64,000 bases of DNA from Bacteroidales bacterium (GTDB lineage: Bacteria; Bacteroidota; Bacteroidia; Bacteroidales; UBA932), in assembly GCA_017550525.1 (NCBI GenBank), contig JAFZOU010000002.1, positions 1 to 64,000 of the forward strand, written 5' to 3'. Made by a program: the position numbers and the translations under genes. This document shows, piece after piece, positions 28,003-36,211 of this stretch. The notes beneath the pieces are model-generated. The model worked only from the letters and a program-made list of their open reading frames with translations. It did no database searches and was not told the DNA's origin. Within the stretch, counting starts at the first letter, position 1; each line of letters starts with the position of its first letter.

Positions 28003-28084
28003 TTCTGTAAACGGTTGAAAGCAAGATAATTAGGTTCCACCACAAGGGGAGAACAATAAGGGTGGGGGAAAAGGAAAAAATGAT

Positions 28085-28092
28085 TATATTTG
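28085..28092 (+). promoter_or_regulatory. Bacteroidetes -7 promoter element for galK
   Basis: TATATTTG, 34 bases before the galK ATG at 28127, just outside the right end of the inverted-repeat unit. Confidence 0.55.
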
Positions 28093-28126
28093 TATGATAC
28101 ATGGAATTAACACTAAAACAAACTAT

Positions 28127-29272
28127 ATGAAATCCAGAATTCAGGAAAAGTACAAGGCTCTCTTCGGTGAAGAGGCTCCCGTCTATGCATCTGCAGGCAG
28201 AATCAACCTTATTGGTGAGCACACTGACTATAACGGTGGTTATGTGTTCCCCGGCGCCATCAATTTTGGCATCATGGCTGCTATCAAGCCCAACGGAACA
28301 GACAAAGTGAAGGTATTCTCCCTTGACTTTGACCAGATGTCGGAATTTGGCCTTAAGGAAGAGGACAAACCCAAGGAAGCCTGGGCGTGCTACGTATTTG
28401 GCGTATGCCGTGAAACCCTCAAGCGTGGCGGCAAGGTAGAAGGCTTCAACGCCGTATTTGCAGGTGATGTTCCCCTTGGCGCCGGCCTCAGTTCATCAGC
28501 CGCCCTCGAAAGCACATTCGCATATGCCCTCAACGATATCTGGGACAACAAGATTGAGAAGTTTGAGCTGGCAAAGATAGGCCAGAGCACAGAGCACAAT
28601 TACTGCGGCGTGAAGTGCGGTATCATGGATCAGTTTGCCTCCATCTTCGGTAAGGAGGGCGCCCTTATCCGCCTCAACTGCAAAACCGGTGAGTACAAGT
28701 ACTTCCCGTTCCACCCCAAGGGCTACAAGCTGGTCCTCATTGACTCCTGCGTAAAGCATGAGCTTGCTTCCAGCGCCTACAACAAGCGCCGTGAAAGTTG
28801 CGAAAAAGCTGCTGCAGAGATCAAGAAACTGCACCCGGAGGTAGACTTCCTCTCAGACGCAAAACGCCTTTGGCTGGATGAGGTCCGTGACAAGATCTCT
28901 CAAGAAGATTTCCTCCGCGCAGAATACGTTATTGGGGAGGTCCAGAGGGTTCTGGATGTGTGCGACGCCCTTGAAAGGGACGACTACGAGACCGTTGGTG
29001 AGATGATGTACCAGACCCACTTCGGCCTCAGCAAGCTCTATGAGGTGTCCTGCGAGGAACTTGACTTCCTCAATAAGCTTGCCCGCAAGATGGAGGTTAC
29101 AGGATCCCGCGTTATGGGCGGCGGCTTTGGCGGTTGCACCATCAACCTGGTGAAGGATGAGCTCTATGACGGCTTCATCAAGGCTGCCAAGGAGCAGTTC
29201 GCTGCAAAATTCGGCCACGCACCAAAGATTTACGAGGTAGTTATCTCAGATGGCGCTCGCAAACTGCAGTAA
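28127..29272 (+). CDS. galK: Galactokinase
   Basis: 381 residues from MKSRIQEKYKALFGEE; an in-frame ATG at 28094 lies almost on the promoter and is not preferred. GHMP-kinase motifs: galactose-binding GRINLIGEHTDYNGG, ATP-binding PLGAGLSSSAALE and C-terminal VMGGGFGGCTIN. It phosphorylates alpha-D-galactose to galactose-1-phosphate (Leloir pathway). A galactose mutarotase domain lies 5 kb away, but galT and galE are not in the window. The next gene starts inside its last 23 bases. Confidence 0.96.
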   Translation: MKSRIQEKYKALFGEEAPVYASAGRINLIGEHTDYNGGYVFPGAINFGIMAAIKPNGTDKVKVFSLDFDQMSEFGLKEEDKPKEAWACYVFGVCRETLKRGGKVEGFNAVFAGDVPLGAGLSSSAALESTFAYALNDIWDNKIEKFELAKIGQSTEHNYCGVKCGIMDQFASIFGKEGALIRLNCKTGEYKYFPFHPKGYKLVLIDSCVKHELASSAYNKRRESCEKAAAEIKKLHPEVDFLSDAKRLWLDEVRDKISQEDFLRAEYVIGEVQRVLDVCDALERDDYETVGEMMYQTHFGLSKLYEVSCEELDFLNKLARKMEVTGSRVMGGGFGGCTINLVKDELYDGFIKAAKEQFAAKFGHAPKIYEVVISDGARKLQ

Positions 29273-29864
29273 TTGCGGGAAGAGCACGGAGGTATCCATC
29301 CCCCGCAGCATCAACACCGCCCTTGACCCGGAACTCAAAAGCCGGGTCAGGGACGGTTCCCTTTTTATCTGGGAGTGCCCGTACTGCGGAAGGCGCAGCG
29401 TGGCGGTCTCGGAAACCCTTTACCATGACCCTTCCGCCAAACTTATGCTGTGGCTTCTTCCCGGCATGGCGGAGCCATCATCAGAGGCCCAGGAGGCCGT
29501 AAAAGGCCTTGAGGGCTACACCCTCCGCATTGTCCGTGAGGTAGGGGAACTCATAGAGAAGATAAATATTGCCGATGCCGGCCTGGAAGATACCACCGTT
29601 GAGATGTGCAAGTGGGTTACCAGGAGGGAATTATCGGCCAAAAATCCTGCCGCGGCAGACGCCCGCCTCAAGTTCCTTCGCCTGGAGGGCGCAGACAATG
29701 ACCTTGTGTTTGCATTCCCGCTGGATGGCAACATGCAACTTGTTAACGTGGGATTCAATGTCTATGAAGATGCCCGCGGAATTATCTCCAGAAACCCGGC
29801 CGTAAGGCCCTCAGAAAGCTTTTCTGAGGTTAATCAAGGATGGCTGGAAAGATTTTTTCGGTAG
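29250..29864 (+). CDS. CpXC-domain protein
   Basis: 204 residues. The N-terminal zinc-ribbon-like segment has CSNCGK and, 30-odd residues later, CPYCGRRS, the paired CxxC motifs of CpXC proteins, probably binding zinc. The C-terminal half is mixed alpha/beta without a motif I recognise. The role of this family is unknown. It overlaps the end of galK by 23 bases in another frame, so the two should be co-transcribed and translationally coupled. Its 3' end overlaps the convergent lipoprotein gene by 35 bases. Confidence 0.8.
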   Translation: MALANCSNCGKSTEVSIPRSINTALDPELKSRVRDGSLFIWECPYCGRRSVAVSETLYHDPSAKLMLWLLPGMAEPSSEAQEAVKGLEGYTLRIVREVGELIEKINIADAGLEDTTVEMCKWVTRRELSAKNPAAADARLKFLRLEGADNDLVFAFPLDGNMQLVNVGFNVYEDARGIISRNPAVRPSESFSEVNQGWLERFFR

Positions 29865-30783
29865 GACAGTCCTTTAGGATAACCCTTTTGTCCGCATCCA
29901 GAAGATAGACGGACGGGACGGCGCGTACATTGTATAGTTTATCTCCCCGGATATCAAAAGTGGGGTCATACCCGTTAATCCAGTTTTTGGGGTATGAGGC
30001 CGATTTTGACTTCCAAAGGTCTATATCCTCGTCAATATAGATATCAACTACTTTAAGTGCCCCGCTCACAATGAGACTCTGAAGTTGAGGAACGCTTTCA
30101 AGCGTTTCCACAATCTCCTTACATGCCTGGCAATCGGGGTTTCCGAATATCAGGAGCAGCTTTTCAGCCTTGATTGAATGCAGCGTACGGCGTTTTCCGG
30201 CTGTATCTATGAAGGGAAAATCAGTAGCGACAGTACCTGTCTGATTCAGGGAACAGTTACGTGCGTCCCAGGCATAACGGGCGCGGAAATCGGGATCTAT
30301 CAGCGGACTCTCCGCAAGCTTTTTGACAAAAGGAAGATAGAGGTCTTCACTGCGCACCGGAGAGTTGGGGTCATAGAGGTACTGCGTGGTAAGAGCCGTC
30401 AATTGAGGTAGCATATTGCTTTCAGGGAAAGCCAGCTGGAAGGCCTCCAGTTTGTTGTAGAAGGCTTCTACAACGCTTTGGCCGCTTGCAAGTGGCAGCT
30501 CCTGAAGAAGGGTTGTGAACACGCCCATCTGTGGCTCAATGTCTTTGAGGAGAACACCGTTTACAGTTAGGGAATCGCACTTGTAAAGCATTCCGGAATC
30601 TGTAAACTTATCCCACATGTGGGCTGCAAGCCATTCTATACGTTCTCCAGGCTCAGTAATCATTACCGGCACTTCCACAAGGGGGAAGTCCCGGCTTACC
30701 GGCGCAGGAGCCTTGCTCTTTTTCCCTTCTCCGCAGCCAAAGAGCATTATGACTGCCAAAAAGCCTGAAACAAATCTTCTCAT
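29830..30783 (-). CDS. DUF5106/thioredoxin-like lipoprotein
   Basis: 317 residues with lipobox VIMLFGC. The N-terminal half (about 30-165), with EWLAAHMWDKF, resembles the DUF5106 region found in Bacteroidales thiol-disulfide proteins. The C-terminal half is thioredoxin-like: LLLIFGNPDCQACKEI carries a CxxC (Cys-Gln-Ala-Cys), then FDIRGDKLYNVRAVPSVYLLD with the cis-Pro. It is probably a periplasmic or surface thiol-disulfide exchange protein. The gene is monocistronic, with a -7 element 4 bases before its ATG, back to back with the next gene. Confidence 0.85.
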   Translation of the reverse strand: MRRFVSGFLAVIMLFGCGEGKKSKAPAPVSRDFPLVEVPVMITEPGERIEWLAAHMWDKFTDSGMLYKCDSLTVNGVLLKDIEPQMGVFTTLLQELPLASGQSVVEAFYNKLEAFQLAFPESNMLPQLTALTTQYLYDPNSPVRSEDLYLPFVKKLAESPLIDPDFRARYAWDARNCSLNQTGTVATDFPFIDTAGKRRTLHSIKAEKLLLIFGNPDCQACKEIVETLESVPQLQSLIVSGALKVVDIYIDEDIDLWKSKSASYPKNWINGYDPTFDIRGDKLYNVRAVPSVYLLDADKRVILKDCPTEKIFPAILD

Positions 30784-30787
30784 AGGG

Positions 30788-30795
30788 CAAAATTA
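30788..30795 (-). promoter_or_regulatory. Bacteroidetes -7 element for the DUF5106 lipoprotein
   Basis: TAATTTTG on the minus strand, ending 4 bases before the ATG at 30783. Confidence 0.5.
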
Positions 30796-30808
30796 CGCAA
30801 AAAAAACC

Positions 30809-30816
30809 TATTTTTG
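30809..30816 (+). promoter_or_regulatory. Bacteroidetes -7 element for the HEXXH/propeller protein
   Basis: TATTTTTG, ending 4 bases before the ATG at 30821. With the opposite element at 30788-30795 it forms a divergent promoter pair in a 37-base gap. Confidence 0.5.
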
Positions 30817-30820
30817 TACT

Positions 30821-33800
30821 ATGAGACGTAAACTCGTCATATTGGCGCTTCTGTTGTGGGCCATAATACCGGCCCGCGCACAGTTTGTCCTTACCGGAGA
30901 TGACCCGGGGTATCTTCGCTGGTACTCAATAGACACACCTTATTATAAGATAATATATCCTGAAGGGGCCGATTCCCTAGCCTTGAATTATGGCACTCTT
31001 CTGGAGAAATTCCGCCCCGCAATAGGCCTCAGCCTTGGTTTTGTGCCTGGAGAAGGGCAGCTCAGGATGCCGGTTGTGCTCCATACGCATAATCCCGTTT
31101 CCAACGGTTCCGTTGCCTGGGCGCCAAGGAGGATGGACCTTTTCACCCTGCCGGAGGCTTATGGCTCCGATCCCACACCGTGGGACATCCAGCTGGTAGC
31201 CCATGAACCCCGCCACCAGGCGCAGCTGGAGCTTGACCGCCACGGTTTTATAAGGTTCTTTTCCTATATCGTAGGTCAAGTTTGGACTCCCGCATTGTTC
31301 CAGTTATACCTTTCCCGCAGCCTTGCGGAAGGAGATGCCGTAACGGTAGAAACCGGCCTTACGGCGGGTTCCAGGGCACGTACGGCCGATTTCCTGAACT
31401 ATTACCAGGTATCTCTGGATGCCGGTGAGTACAGAAACTGGTACCGCTGGCGCTACGGGTCATACAAGCGTTTTACACCGGATCTTTATAAACTTGGATA
31501 TATCACTGTAGCAGGCTCTCGTGCGCTGTACCATGATCCCCTCATCCTGTCAAACGCCCTGGATAACAGCCGTAAGAACCGCTTTATGCTTGGAACTCTT
31601 AACCTCCAGAGAGTGGTTCAGGACCGCAGCGGGCTTAAGTTCAAGAATGCGTTTCCAAAGATTCTGGATTATTTCAATAGTACATGGGTGGCCAGTGCTG
31701 CAGAGAGGGCTCCGTTCACGCCTTCTCATCAGATATCGGCCCCGGAAGAATTTCCGGTGGATTACAGCGCTGTCGCAGAGCTTGACGGCCACGTCTATCT
31801 CAAGCGTTCCGGTTATCTCAGGCCCACGGAACTTGGAGAATGGGCAGATGGTAAATTCCTGCCAATCAGGCCTTTTGCATCAAATTCATCATCCTTGTTT
31901 GTAGACGGGGTCAACGGGCGCATTTATTGGTCGGAAACTATCTATCACCCTCGTTGGAGCCTGGACGGAAGGTCAATCATAAGGTATTATTCGCCTTCTA
32001 CGGGAAAGGTGACAGACCTTACAACCGGTGGACGCAGGTTTAATCCTCAGCCTTCTCCGGATGGCACCAGGGTTGCCGTGGTTGAGTATCCGCTTAACGG
32101 AGGCTCCTCTGTTGAGGTTCTGGATGCCGATGATGGCCATGTCATATCCAGGTTCATCGCCCCGGACGGAATCCAGGCCTCAGAGCTTGCCTGGATAGGA
32201 GAAACCATCTATGTGTCAGGCGTTTCTGAAGGCGGATACGGGATTTATAAAATTGGCCCAGACGGCTCTTTTAGCCTGGAACTGGAGCCGTCTATCCAGA
32301 AACTTGTGAACCTTTACGGCGGAGACGGCCGCCTGCAATGGGTGTCGGACCTTGACGGGGCAAACGCCCTTTACAGCTATGATCCCGCCACAAAGGAGCT
32401 TACCCAGCTCACGTCCACGCGCTTTGGCTCCACGGATTTCTGCTTTGCCGGAGATACGCTCTACAGTATCTCGCAAACTCTTGAGGGTCAGATGCTTTTC
32501 TCTACGCCCGCAGATTCTCTCCTTTCCAGAAAGGCCGATTTCTCCAAGGCGCACGTCTATCCCATAGAGGACCGGATCACCCGTCAGGAAGCGTCGTTCA
32601 GAAAGCCCGTGGTTGAAGATGTGGAAATATCGGCCCCAAAAAGATACAGGAAACTTCCGCATCTTATGCGTTTCCACTCATGGGCGCCCATTTTCTTCGA
32701 CTATGACAGCATTGAGTCATTCTCCATGGACTATATCTGGAATCCGGCCGCCCCGGGCCTTACCGGCTATTTCCAGAACACGCTTGGCACCATGTCCGGA
32801 ATGCTTGGTTTTGCAGTTCGTCCGGATCCCTACAAGATGGAAACCTGGCGCCCGTCGCTACACGCAAAGTTCACATATTCAGGTCTCTACCCGGTAATTG
32901 AAGGCTCCTTTGATTTTGGAGATACAATGGCCGATCTTGTAGTGAAGGCAAAGATCAAAGACAGCCAGGAAATTTCCTATGCCCTTGCCGATGGCACCCG
33001 TAGCAATCTGCAGGTAAGCGGAACCTTGAGGGCCTATATCCCATGGGGTTTTGCCAAGGGCGGCGTATCCTGGGGCTTTATTCCTCAGGTGAGTTACGGT
33101 ATCTCCAACAGTCTTTTTGATAACGCTACCCGCGGCCTCACAGTAACGGAAAAGGACCCCGAGACCGGAGAGATCAAGGCTTATGAATGGGACGAGGGCC
33201 ACATTCCGGCGTATGTTCCCATGCAGAGACTGGTGATATCGGCCAGAGGATATGTGATGCGGTCCAGGGCCCGTTCTCAGGTGTATCCCCGCTGGGGAGT
33301 TGGCCTGGAAGCTGGCTTCAGCATGCGTCCGTCCATGACAGGGACATTTAACCCCAATGCATACGTGTATGCCTATGGGTATCTCCCTGGCATCTGGCGT
33401 ACCCAGGGGCTAAGGCTTACAGGAACCTTCCAGCACGGAATCAGTTTCAGCGATGACGTATTCCAACTTGGAGAACTGGCGGCGAACACCCTTCCTAAAG
33501 GCTTTTCATCTGCCGCCGGGCTGCAGGCCGGACGCCGCTATCCATGGCAGCTGAATGCATCGGCCTCCTATGCCATCCCTGTGTACGTTGGAGACATTTC
33601 GCTTCCGCCGGTGCTCTACATCCGCAATTTCCTGATTGTCCCTAACTTTGATTTCACGCTCCTCCCCGGCAACGACAACCTTTGGAGCGTGGGGGCTGAT
33701 ATAACCGCAGAAATGGGCAAATTCATCCTGCCCTTCGACGGCTCCCTTGGCGTTTCCGTCTCCTATCTTGGCGGCAACGCATTCGAAACCGTGGGCCAGC

Positions 33801-33844
33801 GTGACCGCTGGTCCGTGGGACTGATTTTCAGTTACGATTTCTAA
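30821..33844 (+). CDS. Large envelope protein: HEXXH domain, beta-propeller, outer-membrane barrel
   Basis: 1007 residues from MRRKLVILALLLWAI; the longer in-frame ORF from 30617 overlaps the opposite gene and lacks a signal at its start. The signal ends near IPARAQ. About residues 30-300 look like a gluzincin metallopeptidase domain with HEPRH (HEXXH, about 128-132) and a downstream SLAEGDAVTVET that could supply the third ligand Glu. About 360-620 has TolB/PD40-type propeller strands (RWSLDGRSIIRYYS, FNPQPSPDGTRVAVVEY). The last third is beta-strand-rich and ends in Phe, as outer-membrane barrels do. No family name is assigned; a surface-anchored peptidase or assembly factor is inferred. 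Confidence 0.8.
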   Translation: MRRKLVILALLLWAIIPARAQFVLTGDDPGYLRWYSIDTPYYKIIYPEGADSLALNYGTLLEKFRPAIGLSLGFVPGEGQLRMPVVLHTHNPVSNGSVAWAPRRMDLFTLPEAYGSDPTPWDIQLVAHEPRHQAQLELDRHGFIRFFSYIVGQVWTPALFQLYLSRSLAEGDAVTVETGLTAGSRARTADFLNYYQVSLDAGEYRNWYRWRYGSYKRFTPDLYKLGYITVAGSRALYHDPLILSNALDNSRKNRFMLGTLNLQRVVQDRSGLKFKNAFPKILDYFNSTWVASAAERAPFTPSHQISAPEEFPVDYSAVAELDGHVYLKRSGYLRPTELGEWADGKFLPIRPFASNSSSLFVDGVNGRIYWSETIYHPRWSLDGRSIIRYYSPSTGKVTDLTTGGRRFNPQPSPDGTRVAVVEYPLNGGSSVEVLDADDGHVISRFIAPDGIQASELAWIGETIYVSGVSEGGYGIYKIGPDGSFSLELEPSIQKLVNLYGGDGRLQWVSDLDGANALYSYDPATKELTQLTSTRFGSTDFCFAGDTLYSISQTLEGQMLFSTPADSLLSRKADFSKAHVYPIEDRITRQEASFRKPVVEDVEISAPKRYRKLPHLMRFHSWAPIFFDYDSIESFSMDYIWNPAAPGLTGYFQNTLGTMSGMLGFAVRPDPYKMETWRPSLHAKFTYSGLYPVIEGSFDFGDTMADLVVKAKIKDSQEISYALADGTRSNLQVSGTLRAYIPWGFAKGGVSWGFIPQVSYGISNSLFDNATRGLTVTEKDPETGEIKAYEWDEGHIPAYVPMQRLVISARGYVMRSRARSQVYPRWGVGLEAGFSMRPSMTGTFNPNAYVYAYGYLPGIWRTQGLRLTGTFQHGISFSDDVFQLGELAANTLPKGFSSAAGLQAGRRYPWQLNASASYAIPVYVGDISLPPVLYIRNFLIVPNFDFTLLPGNDNLWSVGADITAEMGKFILPFDGSLGVSVSYLGGNAFETVGQRDRWSVGLIFSYDF

Positions 33845-35371
33845 CTAGTCAAACGCCCAGATGATGGCTTCTTCCAGGACTTCGCCGGGCCTCAGGACGG
33901 TTGAAGGGAATCCGGGCTGGTTGGGAGAATCCGGGCAGTGCTGGCACTCTATTGCTACAGCGTCGTAGTCGTGGTATTCCTGGCCCAGACGGCCTTTGGG
34001 GCAGCCATTGAGCCAGTTGCCGGTATAGACCTGAACGGCGGGCTGGGTAGTAAGGACCTCCAGATGGCGGCCGCTCTTTGCGCCCCAAAGCTCTGCTGCC
34101 GTGGTTAACTGGCCGGGCATTGCACCGTCAATGAGATAGCAGTTGTCGTAGCCCTTGCCGTACTTGAGCGCAGGGAAATCGGCCTCAATATCCTGGCCGA
34201 TTTTCTTTGCCTCAACAAAGTCCATAGGGGTTCCGGCTACGTCTTCAGGCTCTCCAAGCGGAATGAGGGTATTATCCGTAGGAAGCCACTGCGAGGCATT
34301 CAGCTCAAGTTTGTGATCCAGAACAGAGCCCTCTCCGTCAAGGTTGAAATAGACATGGTTGGTAAGATTCACCACAGTGGGTTTATCTGTTTCTGCGGTA
34401 AGGACCAGTTTAAGGGAATTATCCTCTCCCCAGGTGTAGTGGGCCACCACCTTGAGGTTACCCGGGAAGCCGGCCTCTCCGTCCTCTGCAAAATACATGA
34501 ACTCTACGGCGTTATCCACTATGCGGCTTTCCCAAACCTGGTTCTGGAAGCCCTTGGGGTCTCCGTGGAGGTGGTTGGGGCCATTGTTTATAGGAAGGGT
34601 GTACTCCACGCCGTCAAGGGTGAACTTGCCCTTTGCAATGCGGTTTGCATAACGGCCGGGGATTTTTCCCGCGCAGGGGCCATCGGCCATATAATCCATA
34701 GCGTTGGCGTATCCAAGCACAACCTCACCAAGCTTGCCGGCTTTGTCCGGAACCATGATTGAAGTGATGGCTGCGCCAAGGCTGGAGAGCTGCACAGATG
34801 CTCCTGAAGAGTTTTTGAGGGTGTAACGGAAGATTTCCTTACCCTCCGGGGTCTTGCCCCAAAGTTCTTTAGTGATATTCATTTTTTTGTGGTAAACGGC
34901 AAATTCAAACTTGAAGCCGGTTTCGGGGTCTGTATGTGTTTCCGACGTGCTTTCCCTCTCCCATATATCCGGGCTGATGACGGGAAAGAAAACATCGGCA
35001 TCCTTTACCTCCGTGTGGACGTGAGTAATATAAAGGAGGTCCATCTCAGGCATAGCCATCTTGTAGACGGAAGCGCCGCCGATGATAAAGCATTTGTCCT
35101 TTCCTGCGGCCTCCGCCTCACGATAGGCCTCTTCAAAAGAGTACACGCAAGTGACCTCCGGGATAGGGTCTCCGCCAAGGTTGAGCACAATGTTCTTACG
35201 CCCCGGAAGAGGACGGCCGATAGAAAAGTACGTACTGCGGCCCATAATCACGGGGTATCCGCGGGTGGTGTTCTTGAAATACTGAAGGTCTTCCGAGATA
35301 TGCCAGGGAAGCTGGTTCTTTACGCCGATACCATAGTTGTCCGCTATGGCAACAATAAGACATTTTTTCAT
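33845..35371 (-). CDS. folA-galM: Fused dihydrofolate reductase-aldose 1-epimerase
   Basis: 508 residues in one frame. Residues 1-163 are a complete DHFR: IVAIADNYGIGVKNQLPWHISEDL, VIMGRSTYFSIGRPLPGRKN and CFIIGGASVYKMAMPEMD. Residue 164 is a Met that begins a complete GalM (345 residues): NRIAKGKFTLDGVEYTLPIN, the catalytic His in NHVYFNL and the catalytic Glu in AVAIECQHCPDSPN. DHFR makes tetrahydrofolate, pairing with thyA just upstream; GalM interconverts galactose anomers. There is no linker. The junction is a run of seven A; removing one A would end DHFR with KK-stop in a TGA overlapping the GalM ATG. So this may be a recent fusion, a slippage-controlled pair or a base-calling error. 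Confidence 0.9.
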   Translation of the reverse strand: MKKCLIVAIADNYGIGVKNQLPWHISEDLQYFKNTTRGYPVIMGRSTYFSIGRPLPGRKNIVLNLGGDPIPEVTCVYSFEEAYREAEAAGKDKCFIIGGASVYKMAMPEMDLLYITHVHTEVKDADVFFPVISPDIWERESTSETHTDPETGFKFEFAVYHKKMNITKELWGKTPEGKEIFRYTLKNSSGASVQLSSLGAAITSIMVPDKAGKLGEVVLGYANAMDYMADGPCAGKIPGRYANRIAKGKFTLDGVEYTLPINNGPNHLHGDPKGFQNQVWESRIVDNAVEFMYFAEDGEAGFPGNLKVVAHYTWGEDNSLKLVLTAETDKPTVVNLTNHVYFNLDGEGSVLDHKLELNASQWLPTDNTLIPLGEPEDVAGTPMDFVEAKKIGQDIEADFPALKYGKGYDNCYLIDGAMPGQLTTAAELWGAKSGRHLEVLTTQPAVQVYTGNWLNGCPKGRLGQEYHDYDAVAIECQHCPDSPNQPGFPSTVLRPGEVLEEAIIWAFD

Positions 35372-35372
35372 A

Positions 35373-36167
35373 TCAGACAGCTACGGGTGCTTTTATTGCT
35401 GGCCAGGGATCATAGCCTTCCAGCGTGAAATCCTCATACTTGAAGTCAAAGATGGATTTCACCGCGGGATTCAGTTTCATGGTGGGGAGCTTACGGGGCT
35501 CACGTGAAAGCTGAAGGGCAACCTGGTCGAAGTGGTTCTTGTAGATGTGGGTATCTCCTGTTGTATGGATAAACTCCCCGGGCTCCAGGCCGCAGACCTG
35601 AGCTATCATCATAGTGAGGAGAGCGTAAGAAGCAATATTGAACGGTACACCCAGGAATACATCTGCGCTTCTCTGGTACAGCTGGCATGAGAGTTTTCCG
35701 TTTGCAACATAGAATTGGAACAGGCAGTGGCACGGAGGAAGGGCCATTTGGTCCACTTCTGCGGGATTCCAGGCGGTTACCAGCATTCTCCTGGAGTTTG
35801 GATTGTGTTGTATCAGGTTGATTACCTCTGATAATTGGTCAATTGCCCTACCGTTGGGACAAGACCAAGAGCGCCATTGGTGGCCATAGACGGGACCCAA
35901 ATTCCCGTGTTCATCGGCCCATTCGTCCCAAATGGTAACGCCATTCTCCCGTAAATAGCCAATATTAGTATCTCCGGATATGAACCAGAGTAGCTCGTGG
36001 ATGATACTTTTGAGGTGAACCTTCTTAGTGGTTAACAGCGGGAAGCCGTCCTGGAGGTTGAAGCGCATCTGATACCCGAACACGCTCTGCGTTCCGGTGC
36101 CGGTACGGTCTTCTTTCATTACGCCGTTTTCCCTTATGTGGCGGAGTAGGTCTAGATACTGTTGCAT
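35373..36167 (-). CDS. thyA: Thymidylate synthase
   Basis: 264 residues, the same length as the E. coli enzyme. The catalytic Cys lies in [13 protein letters not shown], the dUMP-binding segment is [22 protein letters not shown], and the protein ends in the typical PIKAPVAV-like AIKAPVAV. It methylates dUMP using methylenetetrahydrofolate, producing dihydrofolate for the DHFR encoded next; the thyA stop lies 1 base from the folA start, so the genes are coupled. It is divergent from the NSS transporter, with 44 bases between start codons. Confidence 0.97.
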   Translation of the reverse strand: MQQYLDLLRHIRENGVMKEDRTGTGTQSVFGYQMRFNLQDGFPLLTTKKVHLKSIIHELLWFISGDTNIGYLRENGVTIWDEWADEHGNLGPVYGHQWRSWSCPNGRAIDQLSEVINLIQHNPNSRRMLVTAWNPAEVDQMALPPCHCLFQFYVANGKLSCQLYQRSADVFLGVPFNIASYALLTMMIAQVCGLEPGEFIHTTGDTHIYKNHFDQVALQLSREPRKLPTMKLNPAVKSIFDFKYEDFTLEGYDPWPAIKAPVAV

Positions 36168-36173
36168 AATTCA

Positions 36174-36181
36174 CAAATTTA
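36174..36181 (-). promoter_or_regulatory. Bacteroidetes -7 element for thyA
   Basis: TAAATTTG on the minus strand, ending 6 bases before the thyA ATG. Confidence 0.5.
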
Positions 36182-36194
36182 CAAAATAATTCAA

Positions 36195-36202
36195 TATCTT
36201 TG
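36195..36202 (+). promoter_or_regulatory. Bacteroidetes -7 element for the NSS transporter
   Basis: TATCTTTG, ending 9 bases before the ATG at 36212. The two divergent -7 elements are 13 bases apart, so RNA polymerase could hardly occupy both promoters at once. Confidence 0.55.
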
Positions 36203-36211
36203 CAATTGGTT

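Larger units (their letters stand above)
26852..28059. other. 1.2-kb unit bounded by perfect 22-bp inverted repeats
   Basis: Bases 26852-26873 and 28038-28059 are exact reverse complements (22 of 22; they begin TTATTGTTCTCC). Each is followed inward by one of two related hairpins (26907-26940, 27973-28002), and a single gene lies between. No transposase and no clear target-site duplication are visible; the outer flanks are only loosely similar (C-rich against G-rich). It could be a non-autonomous mobile unit or a pair of short interspersed repeats flanking one gene. Confidence 0.6.

Noticed and set aside
26852-28059. Classical insertion sequence
   Set aside because: The inverted repeats are perfect, but the enclosed gene is an EEP-family hydrolase with a lipoprotein signal, not a transposase, and no target duplication is visible.
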